This document shows positions 44,855 through 54,680 of a stretch of DNA of 64,000 nt, one piece after another. Each line of letters starts with the position of its first letter. Position 1 is the stretch's first letter. The stretch covers positions 1 through 64,000 of the forward strand of contig CACVAY010000145.1 of the NCBI GenBank assembly GCA_902727985.1, written 5' to 3'. This DNA is from an uncultured Thiotrichaceae bacterium. GTDB taxonomy: Bacteria; Pseudomonadota; Gammaproteobacteria; Thiotrichales; Thiotrichaceae. A program made the position numbers and the translations under genes. The notes under the pieces are model-generated. The model was not told where the DNA came from. It saw only the letters and a program-made list of their open reading frames with translations, and made no database searches.

Positions 44855-45592
44855 ATGAAAAAACAAGTAACGCTATTAAGTGCCATTCTTCTCGCTATTT
44901 CAGTACCAATACAGGCTGAATGGGGAGACACAAATGCCAATGCAAATACTGCAGGGCAAGGCTATGGTAACGCAGATGCCCAAGGTTCCGGTAAAGGATC
45001 TAGTACAGGTTCTGGAGATGGCAAAGCTTCTGGCTGGGGAACAGGTAAGGGTGACGCAGATGGTGAAGTCGACTTCAACATAAACTTCAAAGGTAAAGGT
45101 CGCACCAACATGGACACCAAAGGCGCTATGGATGGTGAAGGTGATGTCAAAGGTTCTGGTAATTCAAACTGGGCAGGCAGTGGTAACACGGCAGGCAATA
45201 CCAATGTAACAGGTACTGGCTCTAGTAATAATTCAGGTTACGGTAACAATATGCCATGGGGAAACCATACACCTTGGAGCAATAATGGCTGGGCCTATCC
45301 AAGTTACCCTGGCAACACTGGCACGAGCTTTCCTGGCTGGAACCCTGCGGGCAATAGCTTCAATAACATGCCATGGGGCAATAATGGTGGGAACAACTTC
45401 ATGATGCCTTGGGGTAATAACAATACAAGACCATACTACCCTGCTCCAGCTTACGGCTATGCACCTTATGGATACATGCCATATGGATATGCTCCGCAAG
45501 TACAACCTAGAGCGGTCGCTCCACCTGCACAAAACACTCAAACGCAGCAACCAACCCAGCAGGCGGCTCCTGTTCCAAAGACTGAAAAATAA
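44855..45592 (+). CDS. Sulfur-globule-like Gly/Asn/Tyr-rich exported protein
   Basis: This 245-aa low-complexity protein has a signal peptide (KKQVTLLSAILLAISVPIQA). It has a Gly/Ser/Asp-rich first half (GSGKGSSTGSGDG). Three MPWGN units follow (NNMPWGNHTPW, NNMPWGNNGG, MMPWGNNNT), then a Tyr/Pro repeat (YGYAPYGYMPYGYAP) and a Gln/Pro tail. This composition fits sulfur globule envelope proteins of sulfur bacteria, which coat periplasmic S(0) inclusions. No enzyme domain is present. Proximity to soxYZ supports the call, but composition alone can mislead. Confidence 0.65.
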   Translation: MKKQVTLLSAILLAISVPIQAEWGDTNANANTAGQGYGNADAQGSGKGSSTGSGDGKASGWGTGKGDADGEVDFNINFKGKGRTNMDTKGAMDGEGDVKGSGNSNWAGSGNTAGNTNVTGTGSSNNSGYGNNMPWGNHTPWSNNGWAYPSYPGNTGTSFPGWNPAGNSFNNMPWGNNGGNNFMMPWGNNNTRPYYPAPAYGYAPYGYMPYGYAPQVQPRAVAPPAQNTQTQQPTQQAAPVPKTEK

Positions 45593-45611
45593 TTGCGTTA
45601 CATGTTGTTGA

Positions 45612-45643
45612 AATAGCTTCGGTGACTCTTCACTGAAGCTATT
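45612..45643 (+). terminator. Long hairpin terminator between convergent genes
   Basis: A 14-bp stem with one G-U pair (45612-45625 with 45630-45643) has a 4-base loop. The T-run is short (CCTT), so it is a strong hairpin but a weak intrinsic terminator. It separates the sulfur-globule-like and ybiT genes. Confidence 0.7.
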
Positions 45644-45655
45644 CCTTCAATTGAT

Positions 45656-47254
45656 CTAATCCGAGATATTTTGACTCTCTAGATATTCGTCGTAAGTACC
45701 TTTAAAGTCAACCACGCCATCGGCCTTCATTTCAATAACACGAGTTGCTAAGGAAGAAACAAACTCACGGTCATGACTCACAAAAATCAATGTTCCCGGG
45801 TAGTTTTCTAAGGCTAGATTAAGAGACTCAATAGATTCCATGTCCAAGTGATTGGTTGGCTCATCCATTAGCATGACATTAGGCTTCTGCATGATCAGCT
45901 TGCCAAACATCATTCTGCCCTGCTCTCCACCTGAGATGATTTTTACAGATTTCGTACTGTCTTGCTTCGAGAACAATAAACGTCCCAGCACAGAACGTAC
46001 GGCTTGCTCATCATCACCTTCTGCACGCCATTCGCTCATCCAATCGAACAGATTCGTATCAACCGGGAAAGAATCTGTATGATCCTGGGCAAAATAGCCG
46101 AGTTCAACATTCTCAGAAAGTTTGACATTGCCTGAGTTCAATTCAAGATCGCCTGCTAAGCAACGCAATAAAGTGGTCTTACCAATACCATTAGGGCCGA
46201 TAATCGCGATACGCTCTTCTGCTTGTACCATTAAATCAAGGTTTTCAAAAAGAGGCGGATTCTCATCATAGCCCTTTGTCATACCTGTCGCCTGAACCGC
46301 AAAACGTTGCAACTTCTTAGTTTGGTCAAAAACAATATAAGGACTAACTCGGCTAGAAGGCTTCACCTCTTCAAGCTTGATCTTATCAATTTGCTTGGCA
46401 CGTGAGGTGGCTTGTTTAGCCTTTGAGGCATTAGCCGAGAATCGACTAACAAACGTCTTCAACTCTGCAATCTTTGCTTTCTTCTTCGCGTTATCCGCTT
46501 GCAGTCTTTCCTGCACGGCTGTTGCTGCTGTCATATATTCATCATAATTACCGGGATACATACGCAATTCACCGTAATCCAAATCAGCCATATGAGTACA
46601 TACACTGTTTAGGAAATGACGATCATGCGAAATAATAATCATGGTGCTTTTACGCTGAGTCAATATACCTTCCAACCAGCGAATCGTATTAATATCCAAG
46701 TTGTTGGTTGGCTCATCAAGTAACATGATATCTGGATTAGCAAACAATGCCTGAGCCAGTAATACACGGAGTTTCCAACCAGGTGCTACTGCACTCATAG
46801 GCCCAAAATGCTGCTCTAATGGAATTTCCAGGCCAAGTAATAATTCTCCAGCACGAGATTCAGCGGTATAGCCATCCATTTCTGCAAACTCAACCTCAAG
46901 TTCAGCCACCTTCATACCGTCCTCTTCAGACATTTCAGGTAAACCATAAATGCGATCACGCTCGGCTTTTACTTCCCATAACTCTGCATGCCCCATGATG
47001 ACGGTATCAATAACCGAAAACTCTTCATAGGCAAATTGATCCTGACGTAATTTACCAACTCGCTCATCAACATCAATGGATACGCTACCATTGGTAGGCT
47101 CAAGGTCACCCCCCAAGATTTTCATGAAGGTTGATTTACCACAACCATTCGCGCCAATCAGGCCATAACGATTACCATTACCAAATTTAACTGAGATATC
47201 TTCGAACAAAGGTTTTTCACCAAACTGCATGGTGATATTGGCCGTTGTGATCAT
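45656..47254 (-). CDS. ybiT: ABC-F ATPase YbiT
   Basis: This 532-aa protein has two ABC domains: the first with [19 protein letters not shown] and [16 protein letters not shown], the second with [18 protein letters not shown] and [17 protein letters not shown]. The inter-domain linker reads [20 protein letters not shown]. The sequence follows E. coli YbiT closely along its length. ABC-F proteins act on the ribosome, modulating translation at difficult sequences. There is no transmembrane domain. Confidence 0.96.
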   Translation of the reverse strand: MITTANITMQFGEKPLFEDISVKFGNGNRYGLIGANGCGKSTFMKILGGDLEPTNGSVSIDVDERVGKLRQDQFAYEEFSVIDTVIMGHAELWEVKAERDRIYGLPEMSEEDGMKVAELEVEFAEMDGYTAESRAGELLLGLEIPLEQHFGPMSAVAPGWKLRVLLAQALFANPDIMLLDEPTNNLDINTIRWLEGILTQRKSTMIIISHDRHFLNSVCTHMADLDYGELRMYPGNYDEYMTAATAVQERLQADNAKKKAKIAELKTFVSRFSANASKAKQATSRAKQIDKIKLEEVKPSSRVSPYIVFDQTKKLQRFAVQATGMTKGYDENPPLFENLDLMVQAEERIAIIGPNGIGKTTLLRCLAGDLELNSGNVKLSENVELGYFAQDHTDSFPVDTNLFDWMSEWRAEGDDEQAVRSVLGRLLFSKQDSTKSVKIISGGEQGRMMFGKLIMQKPNVMLMDEPTNHLDMESIESLNLALENYPGTLIFVSHDREFVSSLATRVIEMKADGVVDFKGTYDEYLESQNISD

Positions 47255-47508
47255 GTTTTTACCTGTAATACTGAGTACTGGAAAGTACAGATTTGAGAAA
47301 GCGATGAGAGTACAACAAGAGTCTCTTTAATCCTACTCTTTTATGAGCCCCTCTTAGTAAACAGGCGTCTTTACATAATTTTTTTTCGTATATGTTAGAT
47401 ATACATTAATGATAAGATATTCGCTCCATGCAATTCTTTAGAATTGATCAGATTTTCAGCTAAAAATCGACTATAACCAGTATATAGGGTTACCATTTCG
47501 AGAGAGTC

Positions 47509-48051
47509 ATGAAACGTCAACACGCATTCCATTCCTTTAGTATTGTCATTCTACTTACCTTTGTAACTGCGATCAGTGCTGCGGAAACCATAGCGAATAA
47601 GAAGGCACCTGAATTTACGCAAAAATCATCCCATGAATGGATTAATAGTCCACCACTATCCATGAAACAACTAAAGGGGAATGTGGTGTTACTTGATGTC
47701 TGGGCCTATGGCTGCTGGAATTGCTACCGTTCTTTTCCCTGGCTACACAAGCTCGAAAAGACGTACGCTTCAAAAAAGCTAAAAGTGATTGGTATTCACA
47801 CCCCTGAATTTGAGCAAGAACAGAATCGAGAAAATGTCATTGCCAATGTGCGTCGATTTGAATTACGTCACCCTATTATGATGGATAATAATTTCGCTTA
47901 TTGGAAAGCCTTAGAAAACCAATACTGGCCAACTTTTTATCTCATCGACAAAAAAGGCAACTTACGTTTTCGTTTTATTGGTGAAACGCATGCGGGTGAT
48001 AGAAACGCAACAACTATTGATCAGGCCATCAAGTTATTGCTAAAAGAGTAA
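47509..48051 (+). CDS. Exported TlpA/DipZ-like thioredoxin
   Basis: This 180-aa protein has a signal peptide ending near ISAAE, and a thioredoxin fold with the active site CWNC in AYGCWNCYRSFPWL. VIGIHTPEFEQEQ and WPTFYLIDKKG (cis-Pro region) follow. It resembles the periplasmic redoxin domain of DipZ-type proteins. It probably reduces or oxidises periplasmic disulfides. It is monocistronic and divergent from ybiT. Confidence 0.85.
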   Translation: MKRQHAFHSFSIVILLTFVTAISAAETIANKKAPEFTQKSSHEWINSPPLSMKQLKGNVVLLDVWAYGCWNCYRSFPWLHKLEKTYASKKLKVIGIHTPEFEQEQNRENVIANVRRFELRHPIMMDNNFAYWKALENQYWPTFYLIDKKGNLRFRFIGETHAGDRNATTIDQAIKLLLKE

Positions 48052-48068
48052 ACTCAAACGTTTATGGG

Positions 48069-48608
48069 CTACATTTTTCGCATATGATTCATAAATGTAT
48101 TTCTAAGTGATACTGAGATCGGTTGTTTGTTGGCCAACCACATCCCCATATAGACCTTTGCAAACTCGGCAGACTTCGCTAAAGACAAAACGGGCTTCTC
48201 ATTCAAATAGAGTTTCGTGTGCTGTGACGTCCTATCAAAACACATAACATACCGATCACCTTTCTTAATATCGGTATAGCTGTTATTGACTAACTGCATC
48301 TGTTTAGCAACTCTCCCTAAGTCTTCAGCGGTATTCTGTCGTTCCAACACGGTTTTCGTTGCCAAGATAAATTTGTCCTTGCTCAGATCCACCGCATAAT
48401 TCAATTTCAGGCAACGTGAGACCTCAGGGAGCAAGAGATTCTCTGGCGTTGCATTGGCCTGCGTATAAAGCGTCGCATCATAGACTTTGATAAACCCTAG
48501 ATAGCGCACTTCTCCAGTAACACTTTTTGTTAATTGCTCGGGTATATTCGCCCATACAGACACAGAAAATAATCCACTCACGATCAATAATAGTATTTTG
48601 TCCATCAT
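48069..48608 (-). CDS. Exported chalcone-isomerase-like protein
   Basis: This 179-aa protein has a signal peptide (LLLIVSGLFSVSVWA) and a chalcone isomerase-like fold signature (VRYLGFIKVYDATLYTQ, LKLNYAVDLSKDKFILAT, MGMWLANKQPIS). It lacks evidence for flavonoid chemistry. Bacterial members of this family sit in clusters with CFA-type methyltransferases and probably bind fatty acids. It is the last gene of the lipid-modification operon, with GGAG before the ATG. Confidence 0.8.
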   Translation of the reverse strand: MMDKILLLIVSGLFSVSVWANIPEQLTKSVTGEVRYLGFIKVYDATLYTQANATPENLLLPEVSRCLKLNYAVDLSKDKFILATKTVLERQNTAEDLGRVAKQMQLVNNSYTDIKKGDRYVMCFDRTSQHTKLYLNEKPVLSLAKSAEFAKVYMGMWLANKQPISVSLRNTFMNHMRKM

Positions 48609-48645
48609 TCACTCTCCACCTAATAAAAAGCTCTTCATCTATTAA

Positions 48646-49176
48646 TTACAGTTTTTTAAACGCAATAGTGACTTCACCAAGACGGAAACCAAACTTTTTC
48701 ATAGTTGCTCTATTGAGCAGTACGCCATCTGGTTGTAAAAACATCCAGTCATCAAAACTCACTTTCCACGTCTTATCCTTAACAACTAAATTCAAATCAT
48801 ACGTCCAATGCAAAGCATTCCCAGCACTGACACCGATAGCACTTCCGATAACATCTTCAGCGTTTCCTTTATAGTGTGCATCTGATGTTCGACTAATACG
48901 CCAAACTCGCCGTGTTTTTTCGCCGTCATTCCAAACAAAATCTTCTTCAAGTATTAACACACCACTCTCATCAACACTTCCCTTGATATCCACAACAAAC
49001 TGACGCTTCAGTGTGCCACTACGATCTTGAAACATTCCCCAGCCACGCGTATTACCTTCGAAGTACTTAAAAATATCTAACTTGGGTTCAAAATTTTTGT
49101 ATTGATTAATATCCATAGGACTACACCCACTTAGTAGCAGCGCTACGATGAAGAACAGAATTCGTTGATGAAGCAT
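48646..49176 (-). CDS. DUF3833 lipoprotein
   Basis: This 176-aa protein has a lipoprotein signal (LHQRILFFIVALLLSGC). The domain pattern is FEGNTRGWGMFQDRSGTLKRQF, FVWNDGEKTRRVWRI and DDWMFLQPDGVLLNRATMKKFG, characteristic of DUF3833. The ATG at 49176 is chosen for the signal peptide. The longer frame adds an unrelated tail. It overlaps the end of the MFS gene by 56 bases. It is probably an envelope lipid-binding protein working with the adjacent enzymes. Confidence 0.85.
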   Translation of the reverse strand: MLHQRILFFIVALLLSGCSPMDINQYKNFEPKLDIFKYFEGNTRGWGMFQDRSGTLKRQFVVDIKGSVDESGVLILEEDFVWNDGEKTRRVWRISRTSDAHYKGNAEDVIGSAIGVSAGNALHWTYDLNLVVKDKTWKVSFDDWMFLQPDGVLLNRATMKKFGFRLGEVTIAFKKL

Positions 49177-50470
49177 CACTAACCACCGTTTTATTGAGAA
49201 AATCACTTTGATCAAAAGGAAAACGCCACATTCTTAAAATCACCCAAAGCTTTAGAACAACAGGCAGAGCGGCATACAGTAGAGACAGCGTCAGCAAGCT
49301 CGAATCACTACTCAGTTCTGCATTAAAACCAGCGAGATCCAAAAGAGGAAATGCAATGCCAATAGCCAAGGCAAGAGACAGCTTAGTCAACAAGCCCCAT
49401 AAACCAAACAGCCACCCCGTCTGTTGCCCACCGTCTTGTTGAAGGCTTTGTGCAATATCTGCCTGTATTGAAGCGGGAAGCACAACATCCGCTCCCAATG
49501 CGAAACCACTAATGATGCAAATCACCGCAAATAGCATGACATCATTTTCGCCTAAAAACGGCACCCATAAGAATGCGCTGATAGAGACCATTAAGGCAAT
49601 ACACCACGCTCGACTCTTCCCTACTTTTTTTGATAAAAATAACCATACAGGCAAGCCGATAATCGCACACACAAAATAGGTTAGCAGTAATAAACCCACA
49701 TCCTCTTCGGCCTGTAGAACATAGCTTATAAACAACACAAACAAACTGGCAGGAAGCGCATTTGCCAAGCTATTTACGAAATACGCAGGCATTAATCTGG
49801 GAATAGCGGGATGTATTCGATAAAAACGAAAACCTTGACGGCTTAAGCTCTCAGAAACCACTGGCTGGCTATTATCTTTTAATAACAATAGCATCGGAAC
49901 AATACACAAGGGTATGACAATCCACAACATACTCATCAACGTATCAAAGAAAGCGGGGTCAACAGACTCGGTGCTGATGATAATAGGCAAACTAAGTACT
50001 AACAATGTACCGACAATGGCAAACACCTCCCTACTTGCTGCTAAAGTCGATTTCATATGATAGTCATGCGTAATTTCTGCCCCCAGAGCATGCCAGGGAA
50101 TATTGATAAGCGTCCATCCCAAATAGGCGATAAATGAGCCAGCAAATAAATACCACGCAGTGACTTCAGCACCTGGACGCAACAGCATTTCCAAACCAAG
50201 CAGTAAAACAGGCACTCCAATAAACATGAAAACTTTTCGTTTACCAAAACGTGAGTGGCTACGATCACTCACATGACCAATCAGAGGGTCAGTAATAACA
50301 TCAATAGTCCGTGCGGCGAGTAAAGCCAATCCAACGGCAGTGAGTGATAAGCCAAGCGTTTCAGAATAGAATGTTGGTAAATAGACATAAAGTGGCAAAC
50401 CCAGCATCGCCAATGGTAAGCCAGGCAGACCATAGACCATTAACAGGCGAATACTGAGCTTTTGCTTCAT
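49121..50470 (-). CDS. MFS/GPH-family transporter
   Basis: This 449-aa protein has ~12 TM segments (LLMVYGLPGLPLAMLGLPLYVYL shortened; LYVYLPTFYSETLGLSL). The loop DPLIGHVSDRSHSRFGKRK is typical of the glycoside-pentoside-hexuronide (MelB-like) branch. Members in CFA clusters probably move lipid-related substrates rather than sugars. The ATG at 50470 overlaps the cfa-type stop as ATGA, so the two are coupled. Confidence 0.88.
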   Translation of the reverse strand: MKQKLSIRLLMVYGLPGLPLAMLGLPLYVYLPTFYSETLGLSLTAVGLALLAARTIDVITDPLIGHVSDRSHSRFGKRKVFMFIGVPVLLLGLEMLLRPGAEVTAWYLFAGSFIAYLGWTLINIPWHALGAEITHDYHMKSTLAASREVFAIVGTLLVLSLPIIISTESVDPAFFDTLMSMLWIVIPLCIVPMLLLLKDNSQPVVSESLSRQGFRFYRIHPAIPRLMPAYFVNSLANALPASLFVLFISYVLQAEEDVGLLLLTYFVCAIIGLPVWLFLSKKVGKSRAWCIALMVSISAFLWVPFLGENDVMLFAVICIISGFALGADVVLPASIQADIAQSLQQDGGQQTGWLFGLWGLLTKLSLALAIGIAFPLLDLAGFNAELSSDSSLLTLSLLYAALPVVLKLWVILRMWRFPFDQSDFLNKTVVSDASSTNSVLHRSAATKWV

Positions 50471-51675
50471 GGTTTTTCTAAAGTCCACTGTACAACGTCA
50501 ATACGCTGCTCATTAAAGCCAGCTTCACAATACGCCAGATAATAACGCCACATACGGAAAAACTTATCGTCATACCCTAGCTGTAGGAGCTTAGCTTGTT
50601 GAAGGACAAATTTACGATCCCATTCAACTAATGTTTTTGCATAATCTTTACCAAAGCTAAACGTATTAGTGCATTGCAAACAGGTTTTATCAATTTGTTG
50701 CTGTAGCTTTTCTGGTGAAGGTAATAAACCACCCGGGAAAATATAACGCTGAATAAAATCAGGGCGATTTCGATAGCTCTCAAAATGCTGATCATCAATG
50801 GTAATAATTTGCAGAACGGCTTTACCACCAGGCTTTAGTGACTTTTCAAGTATTTCAAAATACGCATCCCAATATTGATCACCCACCGCTTCGAACATTT
50901 CGATAGAAACAATATGATCATATTGTTGATCCAAATGACGGTAATCGCGCAACTCAAACTCGGCACGCTCAGGGTAGCAAGCAAGTCGCTCCTGCGCATA
51001 TTCCAACTGTTCTTTAGAGAGAGTAATCCCGTGAACACGATGACCTGCTTTCACCGCTTCTTCAGCAAAACCTCCCCAACCACAACCAATCTCAAGAATT
51101 TCTTGATTAGGTTTGGCATTTAGCTCTCTTAAAATACGCTGATATTTATATGTCTGAGCCTCCTCTAAATCTTCAGTACCATCGAATAATGCAGACGAAT
51201 ACGTCATACTTTTATCTAACCATGTCTCATAGAAGTCATTACCCAAGTCATAGTGATACTCGATGTTTTTACGACTTCCGTTAAGTGTATTTTTACGAAG
51301 CTTATGCAACATTGCTGTACCCATTCGCAGCAGCTTTTGTCCATACATATGCTTACCAATATTCTCTCGATTCCTGAGTAATAAATGTAGCAACGCACTT
51401 AAATCATCTGTCGACCAATCACCAGCGATATAACTCTCTGCAAAACCCAAGTCACCACGTAGCAAACCGCGTTTTGCCATTGCAACAGGTCGATGTATGC
51501 GAATCATTGCCTGCATGGAATCATCATGCCCACACTCAAAGTGCTTGCCATCAAGATAGATCATAAGCTTGCCATGATGAACACGTGCTAACGCACTCAC
51601 CAACCAACGATTAATACGCGGTAAATCATCTAATGAAGAAGGCATTGGCCTTGAGAAGGTTTGCTCAGAACACAT
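50467..51675 (-). CDS. Cyclopropane-fatty-acyl-phospholipid synthase-family methyltransferase
   Basis: This 402-aa protein has the SAM motif ILEIGCGWGGFAEEA, YHYDLGNDFYETWLD and MTYSSALF. It also has the EMFEAVGDQYWDAYF and RYIFPGGLLPS active-site regions of the CFA family. It methylates unsaturated phospholipid acyl chains. In this gene context (FAD protein, DUF1365) a branched/furan-type lipid product is as likely as a cyclopropane ring, so the symbol cfa is not assigned. It lies 14 bases after the DUF1365 gene. Confidence 0.92.
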   Translation of the reverse strand: MCSEQTFSRPMPSSLDDLPRINRWLVSALARVHHGKLMIYLDGKHFECGHDDSMQAMIRIHRPVAMAKRGLLRGDLGFAESYIAGDWSTDDLSALLHLLLRNRENIGKHMYGQKLLRMGTAMLHKLRKNTLNGSRKNIEYHYDLGNDFYETWLDKSMTYSSALFDGTEDLEEAQTYKYQRILRELNAKPNQEILEIGCGWGGFAEEAVKAGHRVHGITLSKEQLEYAQERLACYPERAEFELRDYRHLDQQYDHIVSIEMFEAVGDQYWDAYFEILEKSLKPGGKAVLQIITIDDQHFESYRNRPDFIQRYIFPGGLLPSPEKLQQQIDKTCLQCTNTFSFGKDYAKTLVEWDRKFVLQQAKLLQLGYDDKFFRMWRYYLAYCEAGFNEQRIDVVQWTLEKP

Positions 51676-51689
51676 ATAAAGAATCTCTT

Positions 51690-52451
51690 TTAACTGACAT
51701 TTTTAATAGGAGGCTTAGGTTTGCGGTAAAACTTACCACCACCTAACCAAATTTTGAGTGCATGCCAATGAATCATGATCATAATTTTCATGGTCATCAA
51801 TGGCATAAGAAAGAAATAACGAAGCAAAGTTCCTGTGCTCAGAACTCGGCGTTCACCCTGTTGCGTGGCAACCAACATCAGTTTATTTTGCTCATATTCC
51901 TGAATCACTACGCGCAATAACTCATCCGGTTTATCCAGCGTGAACTGATAACGCTGCTGCATGTTAATAAAGGGGGAAACATGAAAAACTTTGCTTTTTT
52001 CTGCCTTTACAGGCAGAGCAAGTGGCTCATTATTATTGTGAATGACATAGTGATGATGTTCGCCGAAAGTATTACTGACCTCACAGATAACGGCAATCAA
52101 TTCATCGTTTTCGTTTTGGCAATACCAAAGACTTAAAGGATTAAAGCCATAACCAACAATTCTAGGAAAACAGAGCAATTGTATTTTGCCTTTTGCTTCA
52201 GGAAGATTCTGTTCATCTAGAAGATGATCAACCCATAACCGCCAGTCTCTACCCGATCGGTCTCCATGATCTTTGGTATAAACGCCAAAAAGATTAAAGC
52301 CGTTTACCGAGAGCAAGGTTTGTTTATTGAGCAATTCAAGCTCATCAATATCTATCAACAGGCTGAAGACCCTATAAGTAAAACGATAATCTACAGGAAA
52401 ATGTCGTTGATGCATGACGTCACAGTCATAGAGGCTGGCAGCGTCTGTCAT
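51690..52451 (-). CDS. DUF1365 protein
   Basis: This 253-aa protein has the family pattern YDCDVMHQRHFPVDYRFTYRVF, then YGFNPLSLWYC, VCEVSNTFGEHHHYV and a C-terminal hydrophobic segment (TLLRYFFLMPLMTMKIMIMIHW). DUF1365 genes nearly always sit between an FAD-dependent oxidoreductase and a CFA-type methyltransferase. Its stop and start are close to both neighbours: the start overlaps the FAD gene's stop (ATGA). The role is in lipid modification; the reaction is unknown. Confidence 0.9.
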   Translation of the reverse strand: MTDAASLYDCDVMHQRHFPVDYRFTYRVFSLLIDIDELELLNKQTLLSVNGFNLFGVYTKDHGDRSGRDWRLWVDHLLDEQNLPEAKGKIQLLCFPRIVGYGFNPLSLWYCQNENDELIAVICEVSNTFGEHHHYVIHNNNEPLALPVKAEKSKVFHVSPFINMQQRYQFTLDKPDELLRVVIQEYEQNKLMLVATQQGERRVLSTGTLLRYFFLMPLMTMKIMIMIHWHALKIWLGGGKFYRKPKPPIKNVS

Positions 52452-53791
52452 GACGTCAAAACCTTCGTTTGTTTACCGACTTGTTCCTCACATTTATCAG
52501 ACCCTTTATTTATTGATGTTTGTTTCCAAACAGGCGTTACGCCAAAGTCTCCGCATACGGCTACTGCCGAACTTAATGCATCTTCATGAAAACCATATTT
52601 GGAATAACTTCCGCAGAACCAGCTGTTTTTGTTCCCTTGCAAGGTAGAAAGTTGCGCCTGTGCCTGAATGGCTTTTTGATCAAATACAGGATGCTCGTAG
52701 CATATTTCCGTAATAATCTTTTCATCTTTAGGAAGTTCAAAAGGATTTAATGTGACTAGATAATCAGTCATGTTTTCAAAACGCTGTAGATTGTTCATCC
52801 AATAAGTTGCTGTCATTTGCTGTTGAGACTCAGGGTCACTAGAAGCGAGATAATTCCATGAAGACCACACTGACTTTCGTTTGGGCATTAAGGCTAAATC
52901 TGTATGTAAGTAGGTTCGATTTTCTTCATACTGAAAAGCGCTGAGGATTTCCGATTCAGCATCATCAGGCTGCTCAAGAAGTGCGAGAGCTTGATCAGCA
53001 TGGCAGGCAAAAATGACTTTATCGAATTCCTGTACACCATCAACCGTCTTCACTTTTACTTGATCTTCACTTCGTGAAACACCAATAGCACCTTTGTCAT
53101 AGGTAACTTTACCTTCCATTTTGGCAAGCATGTTTTTTACATACTCGGAGCTTCCGCCAACGACGGATCTCCATTGTGGACGATTCTTGATATCAATGAG
53201 TCCATGATTGGCGAAGAATTGCAAGAAGCTTCTGACAGGAAACTTTAGCATAGTATCTACGGGACATGACCAGATCGCAGCTCCCATGGGCAACAAATAG
53301 TGATTAATCATATCCGATGAAAAATGATGGTGATGCAGAAACTCACCCAAGCTCATCGTATTTTGGGTGTTTTCTTCTTCAAGGGCTACATGTGCCAAAC
53401 GATTGAAGCGCAAAATCTCTTTCAGTAACCGCCAGTGACCTGGGCTGAACCAGTTTTTATGTTGAGCAAACAGACCTTTAATACCACTCCCCGAATACTC
53501 CAGTTCTCCGTGATTGAGAGAAAATGCAAAGGACATGTCCGTTTTCTGAGTTTGTACACCTAGCTGCTCGAATAAACCAATCAGGTTTGGATAATTTTTT
53601 TCGTTATAAACAATAAAACCCGTATCGACCGGAACCCTATTTTCATTCTCATAGACATCAATCGTATTTGTATGACCGCCAATGTAATCATTCTTCTCAA
53701 AGAGTGTTACATCGTAACGATCGTGTAACAACCAACATGACGATAATCCTGTAATACCTGAGCCGATAATGGCAACGCGTTGTGTATTCAT
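52448..53791 (-). CDS. FAD-dependent amine-oxidase-like oxidoreductase of the lipid cluster
   Basis: This 447-aa protein has RVAIIGSGITGLSSCWLL (FAD Rossmann motif), LFEKNDYIGGHTNTIDV, and the region VDTGFIVYNEKNYPNL. The domain architecture is the NAD(P)-binding/amine oxidase family found beside DUF1365 and cfa. It probably oxidises or desaturates a lipid acyl chain. The ATG at 53791 is chosen. A TTG one codon earlier is the only alternative. It is the first gene of the minus-strand operon and diverges from the SDR gene. Confidence 0.88.
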   Translation of the reverse strand: MNTQRVAIIGSGITGLSSCWLLHDRYDVTLFEKNDYIGGHTNTIDVYENENRVPVDTGFIVYNEKNYPNLIGLFEQLGVQTQKTDMSFAFSLNHGELEYSGSGIKGLFAQHKNWFSPGHWRLLKEILRFNRLAHVALEEENTQNTMSLGEFLHHHHFSSDMINHYLLPMGAAIWSCPVDTMLKFPVRSFLQFFANHGLIDIKNRPQWRSVVGGSSEYVKNMLAKMEGKVTYDKGAIGVSRSEDQVKVKTVDGVQEFDKVIFACHADQALALLEQPDDAESEILSAFQYEENRTYLHTDLALMPKRKSVWSSWNYLASSDPESQQQMTATYWMNNLQRFENMTDYLVTLNPFELPKDEKIITEICYEHPVFDQKAIQAQAQLSTLQGNKNSWFCGSYSKYGFHEDALSSAVAVCGDFGVTPVWKQTSINKGSDKCEEQVGKQTKVLTS

Positions 53792-53945
53792 CAAAACAAT
53801 AACCTATACAATAGTTATACAGATATTATTCTAGTTTCCGAATATCGTGAGTTCCTTGTACAGTTAGTGTGGTTAATCATGTAAAACAGCATTCTTTATT
53901 ATTGTTGAAGAATCACAATGCAAATTACTCAATGGGAACTGGTGA

Positions 53946-54680
53946 ATGAAAAATTTTTGGTTAATAGGAGCAAGTTCAGGCATTGGTGAAGCATTAGCCT
54001 ATGCACTAGTCGATACTGGATGGACAGTAGCAATCAGTGCACGCAACGAAGACAAGCTTAACACTATGTCCGAGAAATCAACGCAACTACTCCCCTATCC
54101 CGTAGACGTTACCCAAGCCGCAGCGTTAAAAACAACCTACTTGCAGATATGTGAGGAAATGGGCGATATCGACTGCGTCATGTTTAACGCTGGGGATTAC
54201 ACGCCTATGTCAATTGAAGAATTTTCTCCCACATTATTCACAAGGCTGATCGAGGTAAACTACATAGGCGCGGTGAATTTACTGGACGTCATCATTCCAG
54301 ACTTTACCAAAAGAGCGCATGGGCAAATTCTACTAACCGCGAGTTTGGCAGCCTACAGAGGCTTACCACGCTCTGCACCATATAGCGCCTCCAAGGCGGC
54401 ACTATTAAGTCTGGCAGAATCCTTGCATTTAGAACTGAAACAACACCATGTTTTGCTTCGAGTGATTAATCCAGGCTTTGTGAAAACACCACTCACTGAC
54501 AAAAACACGTTCGAAATGCCATCGCTCATCTCACCCGAAGATGCTGCTAAAGCGATTATGAAAGAGCTGGACAGCGATAACTTCGAAATTCGCTTTCCAA
54601 AAGGGTTTGCTCGGAATATGCGGCTGCTTAGCTTGTTGCCCTATAAACTTTATTTCTATCTCACCAAAAAGGCGCTGTAG
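53946..54680 (+). CDS. Short-chain dehydrogenase/reductase
   Basis: This 244-aa SDR has the cofactor motif WLIGASSGIGEALAYAL, NAG (MFNAGDYTP), the catalytic triad S (LLTASLAAYRG), and YSASKAA (Tyr and Lys). It is NAD(P)-dependent. It is encoded divergently from the FAD/DUF1365/CFA operon and belongs to the same conserved neighbourhood, so it may act in the same lipid pathway. A UUCG terminator follows. Confidence 0.9.
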   Translation: MKNFWLIGASSGIGEALAYALVDTGWTVAISARNEDKLNTMSEKSTQLLPYPVDVTQAAALKTTYLQICEEMGDIDCVMFNAGDYTPMSIEEFSPTLFTRLIEVNYIGAVNLLDVIIPDFTKRAHGQILLTASLAAYRGLPRSAPYSASKAALLSLAESLHLELKQHHVLLRVINPGFVKTPLTDKNTFEMPSLISPEDAAKAIMKELDSDNFEIRFPKGFARNMRLLSLLPYKLYFYLTKKAL

